64,000 nucleotides of DNA, taken from NCBI GenBank assembly GCA_002422395.1, contig DIUY01000030.1, positions 153,652-217,651 on the forward strand, in the 5' to 3' direction. The notes beneath the pieces are model-generated. The model ran no database searches. It worked only from the letters and a program-made list of their open reading frames with translations, and was not told the origin of the DNA. The position numbers and the translations under genes are program-made. Below, one piece after another: positions 51,322 to 61,370 of the stretch (the stretch's first letter is position 1; each line of letters starts with the position of its first letter). The DNA is from Methylococcaceae bacterium UBA6146. Lineage in GTDB: Bacteria; Pseudomonadota; Gammaproteobacteria; Methylococcales; Methylomonadaceae.

Positions 51322-53586
51322 TCAATGCCTATGCCAATACCGCCCCGCCGTTTCGCGCCATGTTTCGACTGTGAATGGGACTTCGTCGATATTAATGATT
51401 ATTGCACCGCTATCAGCCGTATTTAACCACTTTGCTTGCGCCGCTTGATAACGTGCCAACACTTTTTTATGCGGATGCCCAAACCGGCTCCGGTAACCCG
51501 CAGGAATCAGCACCAACTCAGGCTGTACTGCCCGCAAAAACGCCAGCGTAGATGAAGTTTTACTGCCATGATGCGGCGCTATCAAAACCTTCGCTTTCAG
51601 TTGATCACCATAGGTTTCAACTAAAACCTGTTCTGCACGCGCTTCTATATCACCCGTCAATAACACCGAACCATTTTCTGCCGTTATTTTTAACACACAC
51701 GAATTATCATTATCTGATTCTGCAAGCGCCATCTGTGGTGATAATACCGTAAAACTAACGGCATCCCAACGCCAGAATTGCCCTGCCCTGCACATAACGG
51801 GCGCATATTGGCTTAACTGCTGCGGCACACTAGTCAGCACCGTATCAGTGGGCATTTCCTGCAATAATGATGCGGCACCGCCAATATGGTCGTTGTCGCC
51901 ATGACTAATCACCAAGCTATCAATTTTAGCAACACCTCTTGCCCTAAGAAAAGGCAGCACCACGCTACGCCCCATATCACTGTCAGCAGAAAACTTAGCA
52001 CCGGTATCGTAAACCAGTGTATGGCCGCTCGTTTGGACAACGATTGCCAGGCCTTGACCGACATCTAACATCGTCACCGCGACAGCACCACGCTCAGGCT
52101 GATGTGGCTCAGTAAAAGCCAACGGAAACAACATCACGCCCCCTAACCAACGGGCAGGCAACCCTTTAGGCGCGAGCAAAAGTAAAATCCCTGGCAACGC
52201 AAAAAATAACGCCCAATAGGACGGCTGCGCATGAGTGACAGTGGCAAATGGCAAGTCTGCCAACCCAACCAATAACGCGTACAGCCCTTGCAACACCTGA
52301 TCTAGCAGCCAAAACAGCGGGGTCGCCAATGGCGGCCAGATTAACAGTAGTGACACAGCAACCAAGGCGCCCGGCACAACCAGCAAGCTGATGATAGGCA
52401 CGGCAATAAAATTAGCCAGCGGCGAACATAATGAGACTTGCTGGAAAAAAAACAGCAACAACGGGGACAAACCCAGCGAAGTTGCCCAATTTATCTTGAT
52501 AGCACTTGAAAAATACCCTGCTTTGCCTAAGCGTCCTGAAACGACATAAACAATAACCCCTACCGCCAAGAATGACAGCCAAAAGCCGGGGGCTAAAACT
52601 GCTAACGGGTCATAGAAAAGCACCGCAAAAAGGGCTGCTGCCAGTGTGTTGAAAGGCCGCACCTGGCGTTGCTGGATGATAGCTAACATCGCAATCGTCA
52701 GCATGATGACAGCCCGTTGGGTTGGCACGGAAAATCCCGCCAAGCCCGCATAAAAAACACCAGCTATTAAAGCGGTGCCTGCCGCCACTTTTTGTGGTGA
52801 CCATTTCAGATAACCTAGCCACGCCCATAACTTAAGCGCCAAGAAATAAACCAGTCCGGCAACAAGGGCTATGTGGCTTCCAGAAATGACAATTAAATGA
52901 ATTGTGCCGGTTTTACGGAACACATCCCATTGCTGCTGCGTGACGCCACTACCATCTCCAATAGTCAGCGCCTTAATTAGGCCTAGATGTTGGCCGCCAG
53001 CTAAGCGTGTTGACAAGCTATCGCTGATTGATTGCCGCCAGGTTGCCGGACTTAGCCAAGGCGAAGCGCGGCTTAATAATTCGGGCTTAGGGTAAGCACG
53101 CACATAACCAGTCGCGCCAATCCCTTCGGTAAATAACCAACGTTCATAATCAAAGCCGCCAGGATTGAGGCTACCATGGGGTGGTTTCAACCTGACTGTA
53201 TATGACCATTGCTGGCCGGCCTTAACTATCTTGTCTGCGTTGTACCAACTTAACCTTAATTTGCCGGGCAACTGCGGCATTGATCCGGTCACGATAAAAT
53301 CAAAACTCGCCCGCCGGTCATCTTGTTCTGGTAAGCCTGCAATAACGCCCTCAAGCTGGATATCAACACCCGCCAATGATTCGGGTAACTGATCAGCCAA
53401 TTTAAAACTGGCAAACACACAAGCCCAGAGTATGCCCAAAGCAAAAAACATTAACCGCCAGCACCGCCACCATACCAAGATGCCTGCACCAATACCGCAA
53501 ACTATTAGCCATATCATGGCGGGCAATACCGAAAACTGCTGGACCAGCACAATGCCGGTTAAAAATGCCAGTGCAGAAACAATCAT
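51322..53586 (-). CDS. comEC: ComEC/Rec2 DNA uptake channel protein
   Basis: A 754-residue protein with the three expected parts: an N-terminal DUF4131/OB region, a central Competence domain of membrane helices (LIKALTIGDGSGVTQQQWDVFRKTGTIHLIVISGSH), and a C-terminal metallo-beta-lactamase-like domain. The latter has TMLDVGQGLAIVV and the HGDNDH metal motif. ComEC carries single-stranded DNA across the inner membrane during transformation. It is divergent from the DUF2062 gene. Confidence 0.94.
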   Translation of the reverse strand: MIVSALAFLTGIVLVQQFSVLPAMIWLIVCGIGAGILVWWRCWRLMFFALGILWACVFASFKLADQLPESLAGVDIQLEGVIAGLPEQDDRRASFDFIVTGSMPQLPGKLRLSWYNADKIVKAGQQWSYTVRLKPPHGSLNPGGFDYERWLFTEGIGATGYVRAYPKPELLSRASPWLSPATWRQSISDSLSTRLAGGQHLGLIKALTIGDGSGVTQQQWDVFRKTGTIHLIVISGSHIALVAGLVYFLALKLWAWLGYLKWSPQKVAAGTALIAGVFYAGLAGFSVPTQRAVIMLTIAMLAIIQQRQVRPFNTLAAALFAVLFYDPLAVLAPGFWLSFLAVGVIVYVVSGRLGKAGYFSSAIKINWATSLGLSPLLLFFFQQVSLCSPLANFIAVPIISLLVVPGALVAVSLLLIWPPLATPLFWLLDQVLQGLYALLVGLADLPFATVTHAQPSYWALFFALPGILLLLAPKGLPARWLGGVMLFPLAFTEPHQPERGAVAVTMLDVGQGLAIVVQTSGHTLVYDTGAKFSADSDMGRSVVLPFLRARGVAKIDSLVISHGDNDHIGGAASLLQEMPTDTVLTSVPQQLSQYAPVMCRAGQFWRWDAVSFTVLSPQMALAESDNDNSCVLKITAENGSVLLTGDIEARAEQVLVETYGDQLKAKVLIAPHHGSKTSSTLAFLRAVQPELVLIPAGYRSRFGHPHKKVLARYQAAQAKWLNTADSGAIIINIDEVPFTVETWRETAGRYWHRH

Positions 53587-53656
53587 TTAATGGTTTTGGT
53601 ATATTTGATGGCTTAAAAACCTGCTAGACTGCCCCGCAACAATTGCAAATTTATAT

Positions 53657-54175
53657 GTGCCCACGATGCCCAAGTCTGTTCTAAAAAAATTTATGCCCGA
53701 TCCTGACGTCATCAAAAATCACAAGAACCTCCAGTTCCTTGGCGATAAATTGCACGACCCTAACTTCTGGCATTTAAACCGGCGTTCAATTGCCATGGCT
53801 TTTGCAATAGGTTTTTTTGCCGCGTGGATTCCGCTTCCTGGACAAATGGCGATAGCTGCTGTATTGGCTTTTTATTTCCGTGCTAATTTGCCCGTTTCTA
53901 TTGCACTAGTCTGGCTAACTAATCCCGTGACTATGCCGCCACTATTTTATTTTGCCTACCGGGTTGGTTTATGGCTAATGGGCCGCTCAGCCTCCGAAAA
54001 TAATTTTGAATTCTCATTGGATGGCATGAAATCGGGGCTTGGCCTTACTTGGGAACCCTTTTTGCTAGGCTGTTTTGTTATGGGGGTGCTGTGTTCCATA
54101 ACCAGTTACGCCGTAGTCAATTACTTTTGGCGGTATCATGTTGCGAAAAAGTGGGCGGCAAGGAAGTTAAGATAA
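53657..54175 (+). CDS. DUF2062 family membrane protein
   Basis: 172 residues with three hydrophobic segments (about 47-65, 70-88, 128-150). The core IAMAFAIGFFAAWIPLPGQMAIAAVLAFYFRANLPVSIALVWLTNPVTMPPLF fits DUF2062. In many gammaproteobacteria this gene lies next to comEC and lolCDE as here. Function unknown. Confidence 0.9.
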   Translation: MPTMPKSVLKKFMPDPDVIKNHKNLQFLGDKLHDPNFWHLNRRSIAMAFAIGFFAAWIPLPGQMAIAAVLAFYFRANLPVSIALVWLTNPVTMPPLFYFAYRVGLWLMGRSASENNFEFSLDGMKSGLGLTWEPFLLGCFVMGVLCSITSYAVVNYFWRYHVAKKWAARKLR

Positions 54176-54186
54176 GCGCCGGCCAT

Positions 54187-54864
54187 TTATAAAATAACCC
54201 CGTCTTCCATGTGCAACACCTTACCCAGTTTTGCCGCCAGCTCATGATCGTGGGTGACCACTAAAAAGCTAACGTTGAGTTCCTGGTTTAATTCCAACAT
54301 CAGTTGATAAACCTGATCGGCAGTTTTACTGTCCAAATTGCCGGTTGGCTCATCGGCCAAAATTAAAGCCGGCCTGTTAATGAGCGCTCTGGCCACGGCA
54401 GCGCGTTGCCGCTCCCCGCCTGACAACTCGCCCGGTTTATGTTCAATCCGATGGCCTAAACCCACCCTTGCCAATAATTCGCTGGCGCGTCCTTTCGCCT
54501 CATCAACTGTCCTGCCAGCAATCAGCAGCGGCATCGCCACATTTTCAAGTACAGTGAATTCATCTAATAAATGATGCGATTGATAAATAAAACCCAGTGA
54601 CTTGTTTCTTAACTTAGCGAGTTTGTTGGCACCGACTTTATTCAAATTAACGCCGTCCAACACCACTTCGCCGCCACTAGGTTTATCCAAACCGCCCAAA
54701 AGATGCAGCAAGGTGCTTTTGCCGGAACCTGACGCCCCCATAATGGCGACCCGCTCACCCGCATTAATCGTTAAGTCAACGCCCTTTAAGACCTCAACAT
54801 CTAACGGCCCTTGAATATAACGCTTAGTCAGTTGTCGGCAATGCAAGATACTTGAATTATTCAT
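54187..54864 (-). CDS. lolD: Lipoprotein-releasing ABC transporter ATPase
   Basis: A 225-residue LolD. Walker A GASGSGKST, the signature LSGGERQR and Walker B ILADEPTGNLDSKT are all present, the last with the characteristic NLDSKT of the LolD/MacB group. It powers release of lipoproteins from the inner membrane to LolA. The start at 54864 overlaps the lolC end by 8 bp; the longer frame from 54966 runs inside lolC. Confidence 0.96.
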   Translation of the reverse strand: MNNSSILHCRQLTKRYIQGPLDVEVLKGVDLTINAGERVAIMGASGSGKSTLLHLLGGLDKPSGGEVVLDGVNLNKVGANKLAKLRNKSLGFIYQSHHLLDEFTVLENVAMPLLIAGRTVDEAKGRASELLARVGLGHRIEHKPGELSGGERQRAAVARALINRPALILADEPTGNLDSKTADQVYQLMLELNQELNVSFLVVTHDHELAAKLGKVLHMEDGVIL

Positions 54865-56104
54865 AACGCAGAACTTCCGCCGGATTAACTTTAGCCGCCT
54901 GCCAAGCAGGATAAATGGTGGCCAACAATGACAACAAAAACGCCATTCCCGCAATCGCATAGACATCAGTCCATATTAACTGTGAAGGCAAATCACTGAT
55001 GTAATACACTTGGGCAGACAAAAACTTGATGCCAAAAATGTCTTCAATCGTTTTGACCAGTTCAGCAATATTCAATGCCAATAACACCCCGCCTACAGTC
55101 CCAAGCACTGTACCAAAAATCCCGATGACTGTGCCTAAAACCATAAAAATACCCATCACCGATGCAGAAGTTAATCCTTGGGTTTTTAAAATGGCTATAT
55201 CACCGCGTTTATCGGTGACCACCATGATTAAGGTAGAAACAATATTGAAAGCCGCCACCGCGACCATCAACAAAAGGATGATGGACATCACCCGTTTTTC
55301 CATTTTAATCGCCTGAAAGAAATTATCATGCGCCATCGTCCAGTCACTCACCCGATAGTCATTATAGAATTCAGTGGCCAGCGCTTGGGTTATTTGGGGC
55401 GCGTTTAATAAATCATCCAGTTTAATCCGCAGTGCCGAAACAGCGTTTTCCATACGAAACAATTTGGCGGCGTCATCAATATGCACAAAAGCCATATTAC
55501 GGTCATATTCATACATGCCGACCTGAAAAACACCCACCACAGTAAACCTGCGCATTCTGGGCACCACGCCTGCCGGGGTGGAATTCACCTGAGGACTGAT
55601 GACGGTGATTTTATCGCCCACCATAACCCCTAAGTAACTGGCCAGCTCTGCGCCTAGCACGACGCTATATTGGCCAGCGACTAAATCAGACAGTTTCCCT
55701 GCTTTCATTTTTTCCGCCACCTCAGATACTTTTGCCTCATATTCCGGCAAAATTCCGCTCAGCATCGTGCCGCTAACACGCCGGTCGGCGTTTATCATGA
55801 CTTGGCCATTGATAAAAGGCGCAGACCCTTGGACATGGGGGTGGTTTTTTACTTTTTGTGCGAGTTCTTGCCAATTATCCAATTGGCCATATTTCCCCGT
55901 GATGGTTGCGTGGGCCGTCATGCTCAGCATACGGTCGCTTATTTCGCTGACAAAACCATTCATCACTGACAAGACCGTAATCAAAGCGGTCACACTTAAG
56001 GCAATACCTAAAACAGAGGCCAATGTGACAAAGGAAATAAATTGTGTACGACGTTTAGCCCGCGTATAGCGTAGGCCGATATAGAAAATTAGGGGTTTAT
56101 ACAT
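54857..56104 (-). CDS. lolC: Lipoprotein-releasing ABC transporter permease (LolC/LolE/LolF type)
   Basis: 415 residues with four transmembrane helices (one near residue 22-45, three in the C-terminal third) and a periplasmic MacPCD domain. YIGLRYTRAKRRTQFISFVTLASVLGIALSVTALITVLSVMNGF is typical. Only one permease gene accompanies lolD; no lolE is adjacent. Systems with a single permease (LolF) are thought to work as homodimers, so a LolF-type system is possible. The start at 56104 (MYKPLIF) is preferred to 56119. Confidence 0.9.
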   Translation of the reverse strand: MYKPLIFYIGLRYTRAKRRTQFISFVTLASVLGIALSVTALITVLSVMNGFVSEISDRMLSMTAHATITGKYGQLDNWQELAQKVKNHPHVQGSAPFINGQVMINADRRVSGTMLSGILPEYEAKVSEVAEKMKAGKLSDLVAGQYSVVLGAELASYLGVMVGDKITVISPQVNSTPAGVVPRMRRFTVVGVFQVGMYEYDRNMAFVHIDDAAKLFRMENAVSALRIKLDDLLNAPQITQALATEFYNDYRVSDWTMAHDNFFQAIKMEKRVMSIILLLMVAVAAFNIVSTLIMVVTDKRGDIAILKTQGLTSASVMGIFMVLGTVIGIFGTVLGTVGGVLLALNIAELVKTIEDIFGIKFLSAQVYYISDLPSQLIWTDVYAIAGMAFLLSLLATIYPAWQAAKVNPAEVLRYE

Positions 56105-56128
56105 GGAATTGCCAAGCAATATATAACA

Positions 56129-56545
56129 TTAGGATTTTTTGCATTTCGGACACAATCCGTATAAATAGAGGCCGTGATCAGTCAATTCATAGCCTAGCTT
56201 TGCCGCGATTTCATTTTGCCTGGCCTCAATCACTTCGTCGGTAAACTCGTCCACCTTACCGCATTTGATACACAGGATATGGTCGTGGTGATCCCCTGTG
56301 CTTAGCTCAAAAACAGAATTGCCGCCTTCAAAATGATGGCGCGTCACCAACCCCGCCGCTTCAAATTGGGTCAATACACGATACACCGTGGCCAAACCGA
56401 TATCTTCGTCTTCACTTAACAAGATTTTATAAACTTTTTCAGCCGTTAAATGACGTTCATTAGTCTGGTTTTCTAAAATGTGCAGAATTTTAATCCGAGG
56501 CAATGTAACTTTCAGGCCGGCATTCCTTAAATCATGGGTTTCCAA
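56129..56545 (-). CDS. fur: Ferric uptake regulator
   Basis: A 138-residue Fur. It has the N-terminal winged helix (VTLPRIKILHILE, TVYRVLTQFEAAGLV), the metal-binding HHDHILCIKCGKVDEF and a C-terminal CPKC pair. It represses iron-uptake genes with Fe(II). It is divergent from bamE, the usual gammaproteobacterial order. Confidence 0.96.
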   Translation of the reverse strand: METHDLRNAGLKVTLPRIKILHILENQTNERHLTAEKVYKILLSEDEDIGLATVYRVLTQFEAAGLVTRHHFEGGNSVFELSTGDHHDHILCIKCGKVDEFTDEVIEARQNEIAAKLGYELTDHGLYLYGLCPKCKKS

Positions 56546-56696
56546 TTTCAGACTCCGGTAAATCCGCGCAGGCGGTGATGAGGGATAATAATCGGTGCAT
56601 TGTAGCCTTTTTAAGTCTCAAGAACATGACAGTTTTATAGGATAATCTTTTAACATCCTGTATGATTTTGGCTTTTAAACATTTTTACAGCCTCAA
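56546..56696. promoter_or_regulatory. fur / bamE divergent promoter region
   Basis: 151 bp. GATAATAATC at 56584-56593 resembles part of a Fur box, which would fit autoregulation, but the second half-site is weak. No other clear element. Confidence 0.3.
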
Positions 56697-57197
56697 ATGA
56701 GTAAGCCGTTTTTTTATTTAAGTTTATTGGCGGGCCTGTCGCTCACGTCCTGCTCCACTGTCTTGGGCCATTTGCCTGGCGTCTACACACTGGAAATCCA
56801 ACAGGGCAATATCGTCGAACAGGCTATGATAGATCAGCTCAGACCTGGCATGAACAAGCGCCAAGTGCTGTATATAATGGGTTCACCCATGTTGACCGAC
56901 GTTTTTCACCGCGACCGTTGGGATTATGTTTATTACGACAAGAGTGATGATGAAGAAAAGGTTCAGAAGAAGCTTTCATTATTTTTTGATAATGAGCAAC
57001 TCGTTGGTGTTCAAGGCGATATGAGGCCCAGCGCCAAACCTGTCATTAAAACATCGGGCGAAACAACAGTGGATGTGCCCAAACGGAATCTTGAAAAGAC
57101 AATGTGGGAAAAAATCACTGGTGTTTTCGGCTATGGCGACACACCTAAGAATGAGCCGGAAAACCTAAAACCAGCACCTATTGACCCTGGCTATTAG
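56697..57197 (+). CDS. bamE: BamE outer-membrane assembly lipoprotein
   Basis: 166 residues. A lipoprotein signal ends at SLTSC, with Cys19 the lipidation site. The SmpA/OmlA domain has the typical QQGNIVEQAMIDQLRPGMNKRQV and GSPMLTDVFHRDRWDYVY. A linker rich in Lys, Glu and Pro follows (residues 110-166), longer than in E. coli BamE. It is part of the BAM complex. The end overlaps the convergent penicillin-binding protein gene by 20 bp. Confidence 0.95.
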   Translation: MSKPFFYLSLLAGLSLTSCSTVLGHLPGVYTLEIQQGNIVEQAMIDQLRPGMNKRQVLYIMGSPMLTDVFHRDRWDYVYYDKSDDEEKVQKKLSLFFDNEQLVGVQGDMRPSAKPVIKTSGETTVDVPKRNLEKTMWEKITGVFGYGDTPKNEPENLKPAPIDPGY

Positions 57198-60100
57198 CAA
57201 GCTTGGCAATAACCGGGCGTACGGCCACCCGTTTTTTAGCGCCCGCGTTATTTGCGCCGTTAACGGATGGCTTGCCCTTGTTTAGTAGGGGTGTAAGCGT
57301 CGGTTTAAGGAATTTCATTATTTGCACCGGCAATGAACTGGTGAAATGGTAATTGCCGGCATTGTCGCCCGCCACATAGGCGGTGATGACACCAAAAAAA
57401 CGGTCTCCCAGAAAAAATGTAAAGACGGCGGCACGGCTGATAAACTTTGACTCAATCAAGCGTCCGCCCGCACCCCAAACTTCCTTACGGTGATCGCCAG
57501 TCCCCGTTTTGCCACCCACCACTAAGGATTTGCCGTTATTATCGACATAAACACCGTTAAGCCGAGATGCTGTGCCGCCTTCAACCACGCCGCGCAAAGC
57601 ACCGCGCGAAACTTTTGCAATTTCGGCGGCAAACACCCGCCCGCCTTGCCCAGCGGGTTTGTCCAGTAAGGTTTCATAAGGTGTGCCTTGGGCAAAGTGC
57701 AGGCTATCAAAGCGCACAACCGGCAACCTGACCCCGTCATTTTGTAAAATCCCCAGCAATTCCGCCAACGCGACCGGCCGGTCTCCCGATGCCCCAATAG
57801 ACGTCGCATAAGAGGGTGTCAATGCCCCAAACGGGTAGCCGGTCTTTTGCCATGCCTGATGAATTTCGTTGAAGGCCTCCGTTTCCAATAGCGTCATGAT
57901 ACGCCGTTGTTGGGCATTTTTTCTGCCGCTCTTAAACAACCAGCGGTACACATCCTGGCGTTGCTGGGTGCTGGCTGCCATAACCTCTTCACGGCTTGCT
58001 TTAGGATGCTCCGCCAAATAGCCAACCAACCACAATTCCAGCGGATGGATTTTGGTGATGTAACCCTGATCCTGGAGATCAAATTTATCAGTGGAGTATT
58101 TATCGTACAGATTATAAAACTCCGTGTTAAACGAGAGCTTCTCCTGTAAATTCGCCTGTAAGTAACGCATGAGCGCTTGTTCGTCATGTTCGGGATAAAT
58201 TGCCCGGTATAACATGGTGAGACGTGCCGGTTTGGCAAATACCCGCCGCGTTAACATTTCCAACGCTTCTGCGGCCGTTTTATCACGGTATCTGGCATAA
58301 AAACGCCCTAAATAGACACTACCTTCGCGGTCAGCAAAGTGTTGTAAATATTCTTTGCGCTTTGGATTGTCCGGGCTTTCAAGCCAACGGGCAATGCCTT
58401 CCGGTTTGTAAAGATGATGGTAGACAATATCACGCATCAGGCGGATAAAGACCAAATTGACCGAATCCCGTAAAGCATGCCTTACCGACATGATTTTGCC
58501 ATTTTCATTTTTAGTGAAATTACTGAACGTATGCAAGCCGCCGCCGGTAAAAAAACTTTCCCCGGGGCTGGCCGAATATCGCCGGTCAAGTGCCTGATTG
58601 AGCAAGTCTTCCAAGCCGATTTGCGGCTTTGCACTGAGTTGTCCAAGCACCCACGCGGATATATAGTCGCGCGGATGCAATTGGATCTGCTTGATTACTT
58701 TGGCCGAAAGCCCTTTGTGTGACTGATACACATCAGTCACCAGCTCCAGATAATGCACCATAGTCCGAAGTTTGGCAGTAGACCCCAAATCCAGGCGTAT
58801 GCCTTCGTTAATGTCCAGTGGCTGATCATAATTATCCGTTTGTACGCGCAATAGGTTACCGGTGTTGCCGCGTTCAAAAAGCATCAGACTGTAGACGATG
58901 GGCGCAAGATCAGTGTGCTCATTGAGCATCCTAAATCCTACGATGCCCGCCGTCCGGGCGGTTGCCGGATCACTCAGGGAATGCAAGGCATTGGTGACCG
59001 CCTGCTGGATGTTGTAATCAAGCGTCGTTTTAACAGTCAAATCTAAGCGATCCAGTTCATAATTGGATTTTATGTTCAATGTTCTGGCCAGACGCGAACG
59101 CAATACCGCTTGGGTCTTTTTTTCCGTGGCAAATTTCTTTCCTGAAGAAGCCGTTTTAAATGCGCGTATGGCCGTTTCATTTAAAGCCGCATCCCGTAAG
59201 GCTGTGGATATCACCCCTTTTTCTGCCAATAACCATAAATAACGGTTAGTAAGATTTTGTAGCGCGTTGAACCCACGGCCTAGCAAATAAGACGGGCGTC
59301 TTTGTGAGAGCAACAAGCTCAGCACTTGCCGATAAGCTTGCCCCTGTTGTTTGCTGACTGATTTGGACAAATTAAGTGCATTCATACTAAGCAACTTATT
59401 GACCTGATTAAAATCGGCACCAAACCAAGCCGCTAGGCCATCCCCTAGGCCATGTACTTCACCTGATTTTGGCGTCGCTGCAAGTGGCATTGAATTAAGA
59501 TAGGACAGCGCTATTTCCTGCCGCATAGCCCGTGTGTCAGGCCCTAATAAATACGCCCGAAGCGACGCCGTGCCCATCTGCCTAAATTTATCAGTGATTG
59601 AATTGGTGTAGCCATTCGGCGAATGGCGGTATTTTTCTATTTGTGTGGACAAGGTGCTGCCGCCTGGCACACTGCCGGTCGCCCCTAATTTATGGGCCAT
59701 CATCTGCAAGCCGGCAAACCCCAAACGATCCCATTCTATGGCAGGATTAACCATCGTATTTTGGGCATTAAGCAGCTCCCTATTCTCTATAAATAGCAGC
59801 GTGTTCAGGATGACTGGTGGAATGGCTTGAAAACTGGGATAACCATAATTGGGATAAACCGCATTAAAAATAAGTTGGCCGTCCCGATCAAAAATACGTA
59901 ACCCGGCCTGGGTTTTTTCATGGTAAATGCTGAACAAACCATAATCGTCGGCAAGCTCAATCATCATGGGTGATGATTGAGCTTGGGCGCTAATGCTGTA
60001 ACCTGACTTTTTTAAGCGCTCAATGGCTTTCGGTAGTTGCGTATACCCTAACCGTTCATCGTAAGGGCCATACTCTGGATAGCGGATTGCCTGGCTAGAT

Positions 60101-60276
60101 CCAGGCATTAGTTTAAAGCTTAGCTGTTTGCTTATTTGGGAAAGATAGTGCGCCTGATATTTGGATGTCTGCACTTCTTGCCTAATCAGCTTGGTGACAA
60201 CGAAAGCAATGACCAGTGAGGCAACGACAATATATATTGCCAAAATACGCTGGATTATCGGTCTATTTTTTTGCAT
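57178..60276 (-). CDS. Divergent class A penicillin-binding protein
   Basis: A 1032-residue bifunctional-type PBP. A membrane helix lies near residues 10-27. The glycosyltransferase (GT51) region contains IENRELLNAQ in place of the usual EDxxFxxH and GGSTLSTQ at 205-212. The transpeptidase region has the SxxK motif STAK with catalytic Ser499, SVN, and the KTGTGD box from Lys923. Long insertions (residues 600-760) distinguish it from PBP1a/1b. It probably builds peptidoglycan in a specialised setting; its exact role is unknown. A Lys/Arg-rich tail ends the protein. Confidence 0.85.
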   Translation of the reverse strand: MQKNRPIIQRILAIYIVVASLVIAFVVTKLIRQEVQTSKYQAHYLSQISKQLSFKLMPGSSQAIRYPEYGPYDERLGYTQLPKAIERLKKSGYSISAQAQSSPMMIELADDYGLFSIYHEKTQAGLRIFDRDGQLIFNAVYPNYGYPSFQAIPPVILNTLLFIENRELLNAQNTMVNPAIEWDRLGFAGLQMMAHKLGATGSVPGGSTLSTQIEKYRHSPNGYTNSITDKFRQMGTASLRAYLLGPDTRAMRQEIALSYLNSMPLAATPKSGEVHGLGDGLAAWFGADFNQVNKLLSMNALNLSKSVSKQQGQAYRQVLSLLLSQRRPSYLLGRGFNALQNLTNRYLWLLAEKGVISTALRDAALNETAIRAFKTASSGKKFATEKKTQAVLRSRLARTLNIKSNYELDRLDLTVKTTLDYNIQQAVTNALHSLSDPATARTAGIVGFRMLNEHTDLAPIVYSLMLFERGNTGNLLRVQTDNYDQPLDINEGIRLDLGSTAKLRTMVHYLELVTDVYQSHKGLSAKVIKQIQLHPRDYISAWVLGQLSAKPQIGLEDLLNQALDRRYSASPGESFFTGGGLHTFSNFTKNENGKIMSVRHALRDSVNLVFIRLMRDIVYHHLYKPEGIARWLESPDNPKRKEYLQHFADREGSVYLGRFYARYRDKTAAEALEMLTRRVFAKPARLTMLYRAIYPEHDEQALMRYLQANLQEKLSFNTEFYNLYDKYSTDKFDLQDQGYITKIHPLELWLVGYLAEHPKASREEVMAASTQQRQDVYRWLFKSGRKNAQQRRIMTLLETEAFNEIHQAWQKTGYPFGALTPSYATSIGASGDRPVALAELLGILQNDGVRLPVVRFDSLHFAQGTPYETLLDKPAGQGGRVFAAEIAKVSRGALRGVVEGGTASRLNGVYVDNNGKSLVVGGKTGTGDHRKEVWGAGGRLIESKFISRAAVFTFFLGDRFFGVITAYVAGDNAGNYHFTSSLPVQIMKFLKPTLTPLLNKGKPSVNGANNAGAKKRVAVRPVIAKLANSQGQ

Positions 60277-60339
60277 CAGTAGCCATTTCCATTAACATGC
60301 AAGCGCCACCCTTGTTTTAGATACCTCTAAATTCATAGC

Positions 60340-61368
60340 TTACAATGGCTCCGCCAAAATCGGCATGGATGCAAACAACAAGCAGATTGTCCGCAAGGTT
60401 TCCCAAGCGTCCCCCGATTGCTGGCCTTTGATTTGCCGGTCGGCTTTAGCGCCCAATACGAGAATTCTGTTAAGGTCAGCGTCCGGCAACCTGCCGAGTG
60501 CGTCATTAACAAGCCGCTTACGTTTGTCCCAAATATGATGATTTCTGAACACCAGCTCCTTGCTTTGCCCTTGCTTAAGCGCCAGTTTAATTTTGCTTAA
60601 CGTTCTGGCCTCACGGGCCAATGCCCACAATATGACCGGGGCGGGAATATTTTCGGCCTGTAAACCGGAAAACACCCGCAACAGCCGTTTTGCATTTGCC
60701 GACAATGCGGCATCTATTAACTTAAAAACATCGTATCGGGCATTATCGGCAACCACATCAAGAATTTGCCCAGTGCTAAGCTTACCAGCGCCATATAACA
60801 CATACAGCTTTTCTATTTCCTGCGCGGCCGCCAATAAATTCCCTTCAATTCTCGACGCCAGTATTTTTATGCCCTCAGAGTCAGCCGATAGCCCTCGTTG
60901 TTGCAAGCGTTGCCCTAACCAGTCAATTAAATCCTGTTTTTCCAAAGGCCATACCTGAACAATAATCCCCGCTTTATCCAATGCTTGCAACCAGCGGCTC
61001 TTTAAGGCATCTTTCGCCACCTTACCCGCAGTAATCAACAATACGGTATCCTCCGGCAAATGCCCGCAATAAGTAATCAAAGCTTTTGACCCGTCAATTC
61101 CAGGCGTGCCGGAAGGCAGCCTTAAGTCAATAATTTTTTTATCGGCAAAAACAGACAGCGAATCCGCAGCTTGCGCCAATTGATGCCATGAAAACCCCGT
61201 TGTTTCAGCAAGCAAAAGTTCACGGTTATAATAGCCTGCCTGCCGTGCAGATGCCCTGACAGCATCAGCCATTTCACCGAGTTGCAACGGCTCATCGCCA
61301 CTGATGAAATAAACGGGTGCCAAATTTTTTTGCAGAGCCAACTTAAATTGCTCGGGCTTAAGGTGCAT
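60340..61368 (-). CDS. holA: DNA polymerase III delta subunit
   Basis: A 342-residue HolA, the clamp-loader subunit that opens the beta clamp. The N-terminal PVYFISGDEPLQLGEMAD is typical of this family, and the AAA+ body lacks a Walker A motif, as expected. LEKQDLIDWLGQRLQQRGL and ASRIEGNLLAAAQEIEKL are family segments. It starts 2 bp after lptE, forming the leuS-lptE-holA chain. Confidence 0.94.
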   Translation of the reverse strand: MHLKPEQFKLALQKNLAPVYFISGDEPLQLGEMADAVRASARQAGYYNRELLLAETTGFSWHQLAQAADSLSVFADKKIIDLRLPSGTPGIDGSKALITYCGHLPEDTVLLITAGKVAKDALKSRWLQALDKAGIIVQVWPLEKQDLIDWLGQRLQQRGLSADSEGIKILASRIEGNLLAAAQEIEKLYVLYGAGKLSTGQILDVVADNARYDVFKLIDAALSANAKRLLRVFSGLQAENIPAPVILWALAREARTLSKIKLALKQGQSKELVFRNHHIWDKRKRLVNDALGRLPDADLNRILVLGAKADRQIKGQQSGDAWETLRTICLLFASMPILAEPL

Positions 61369-61370
61369 AA

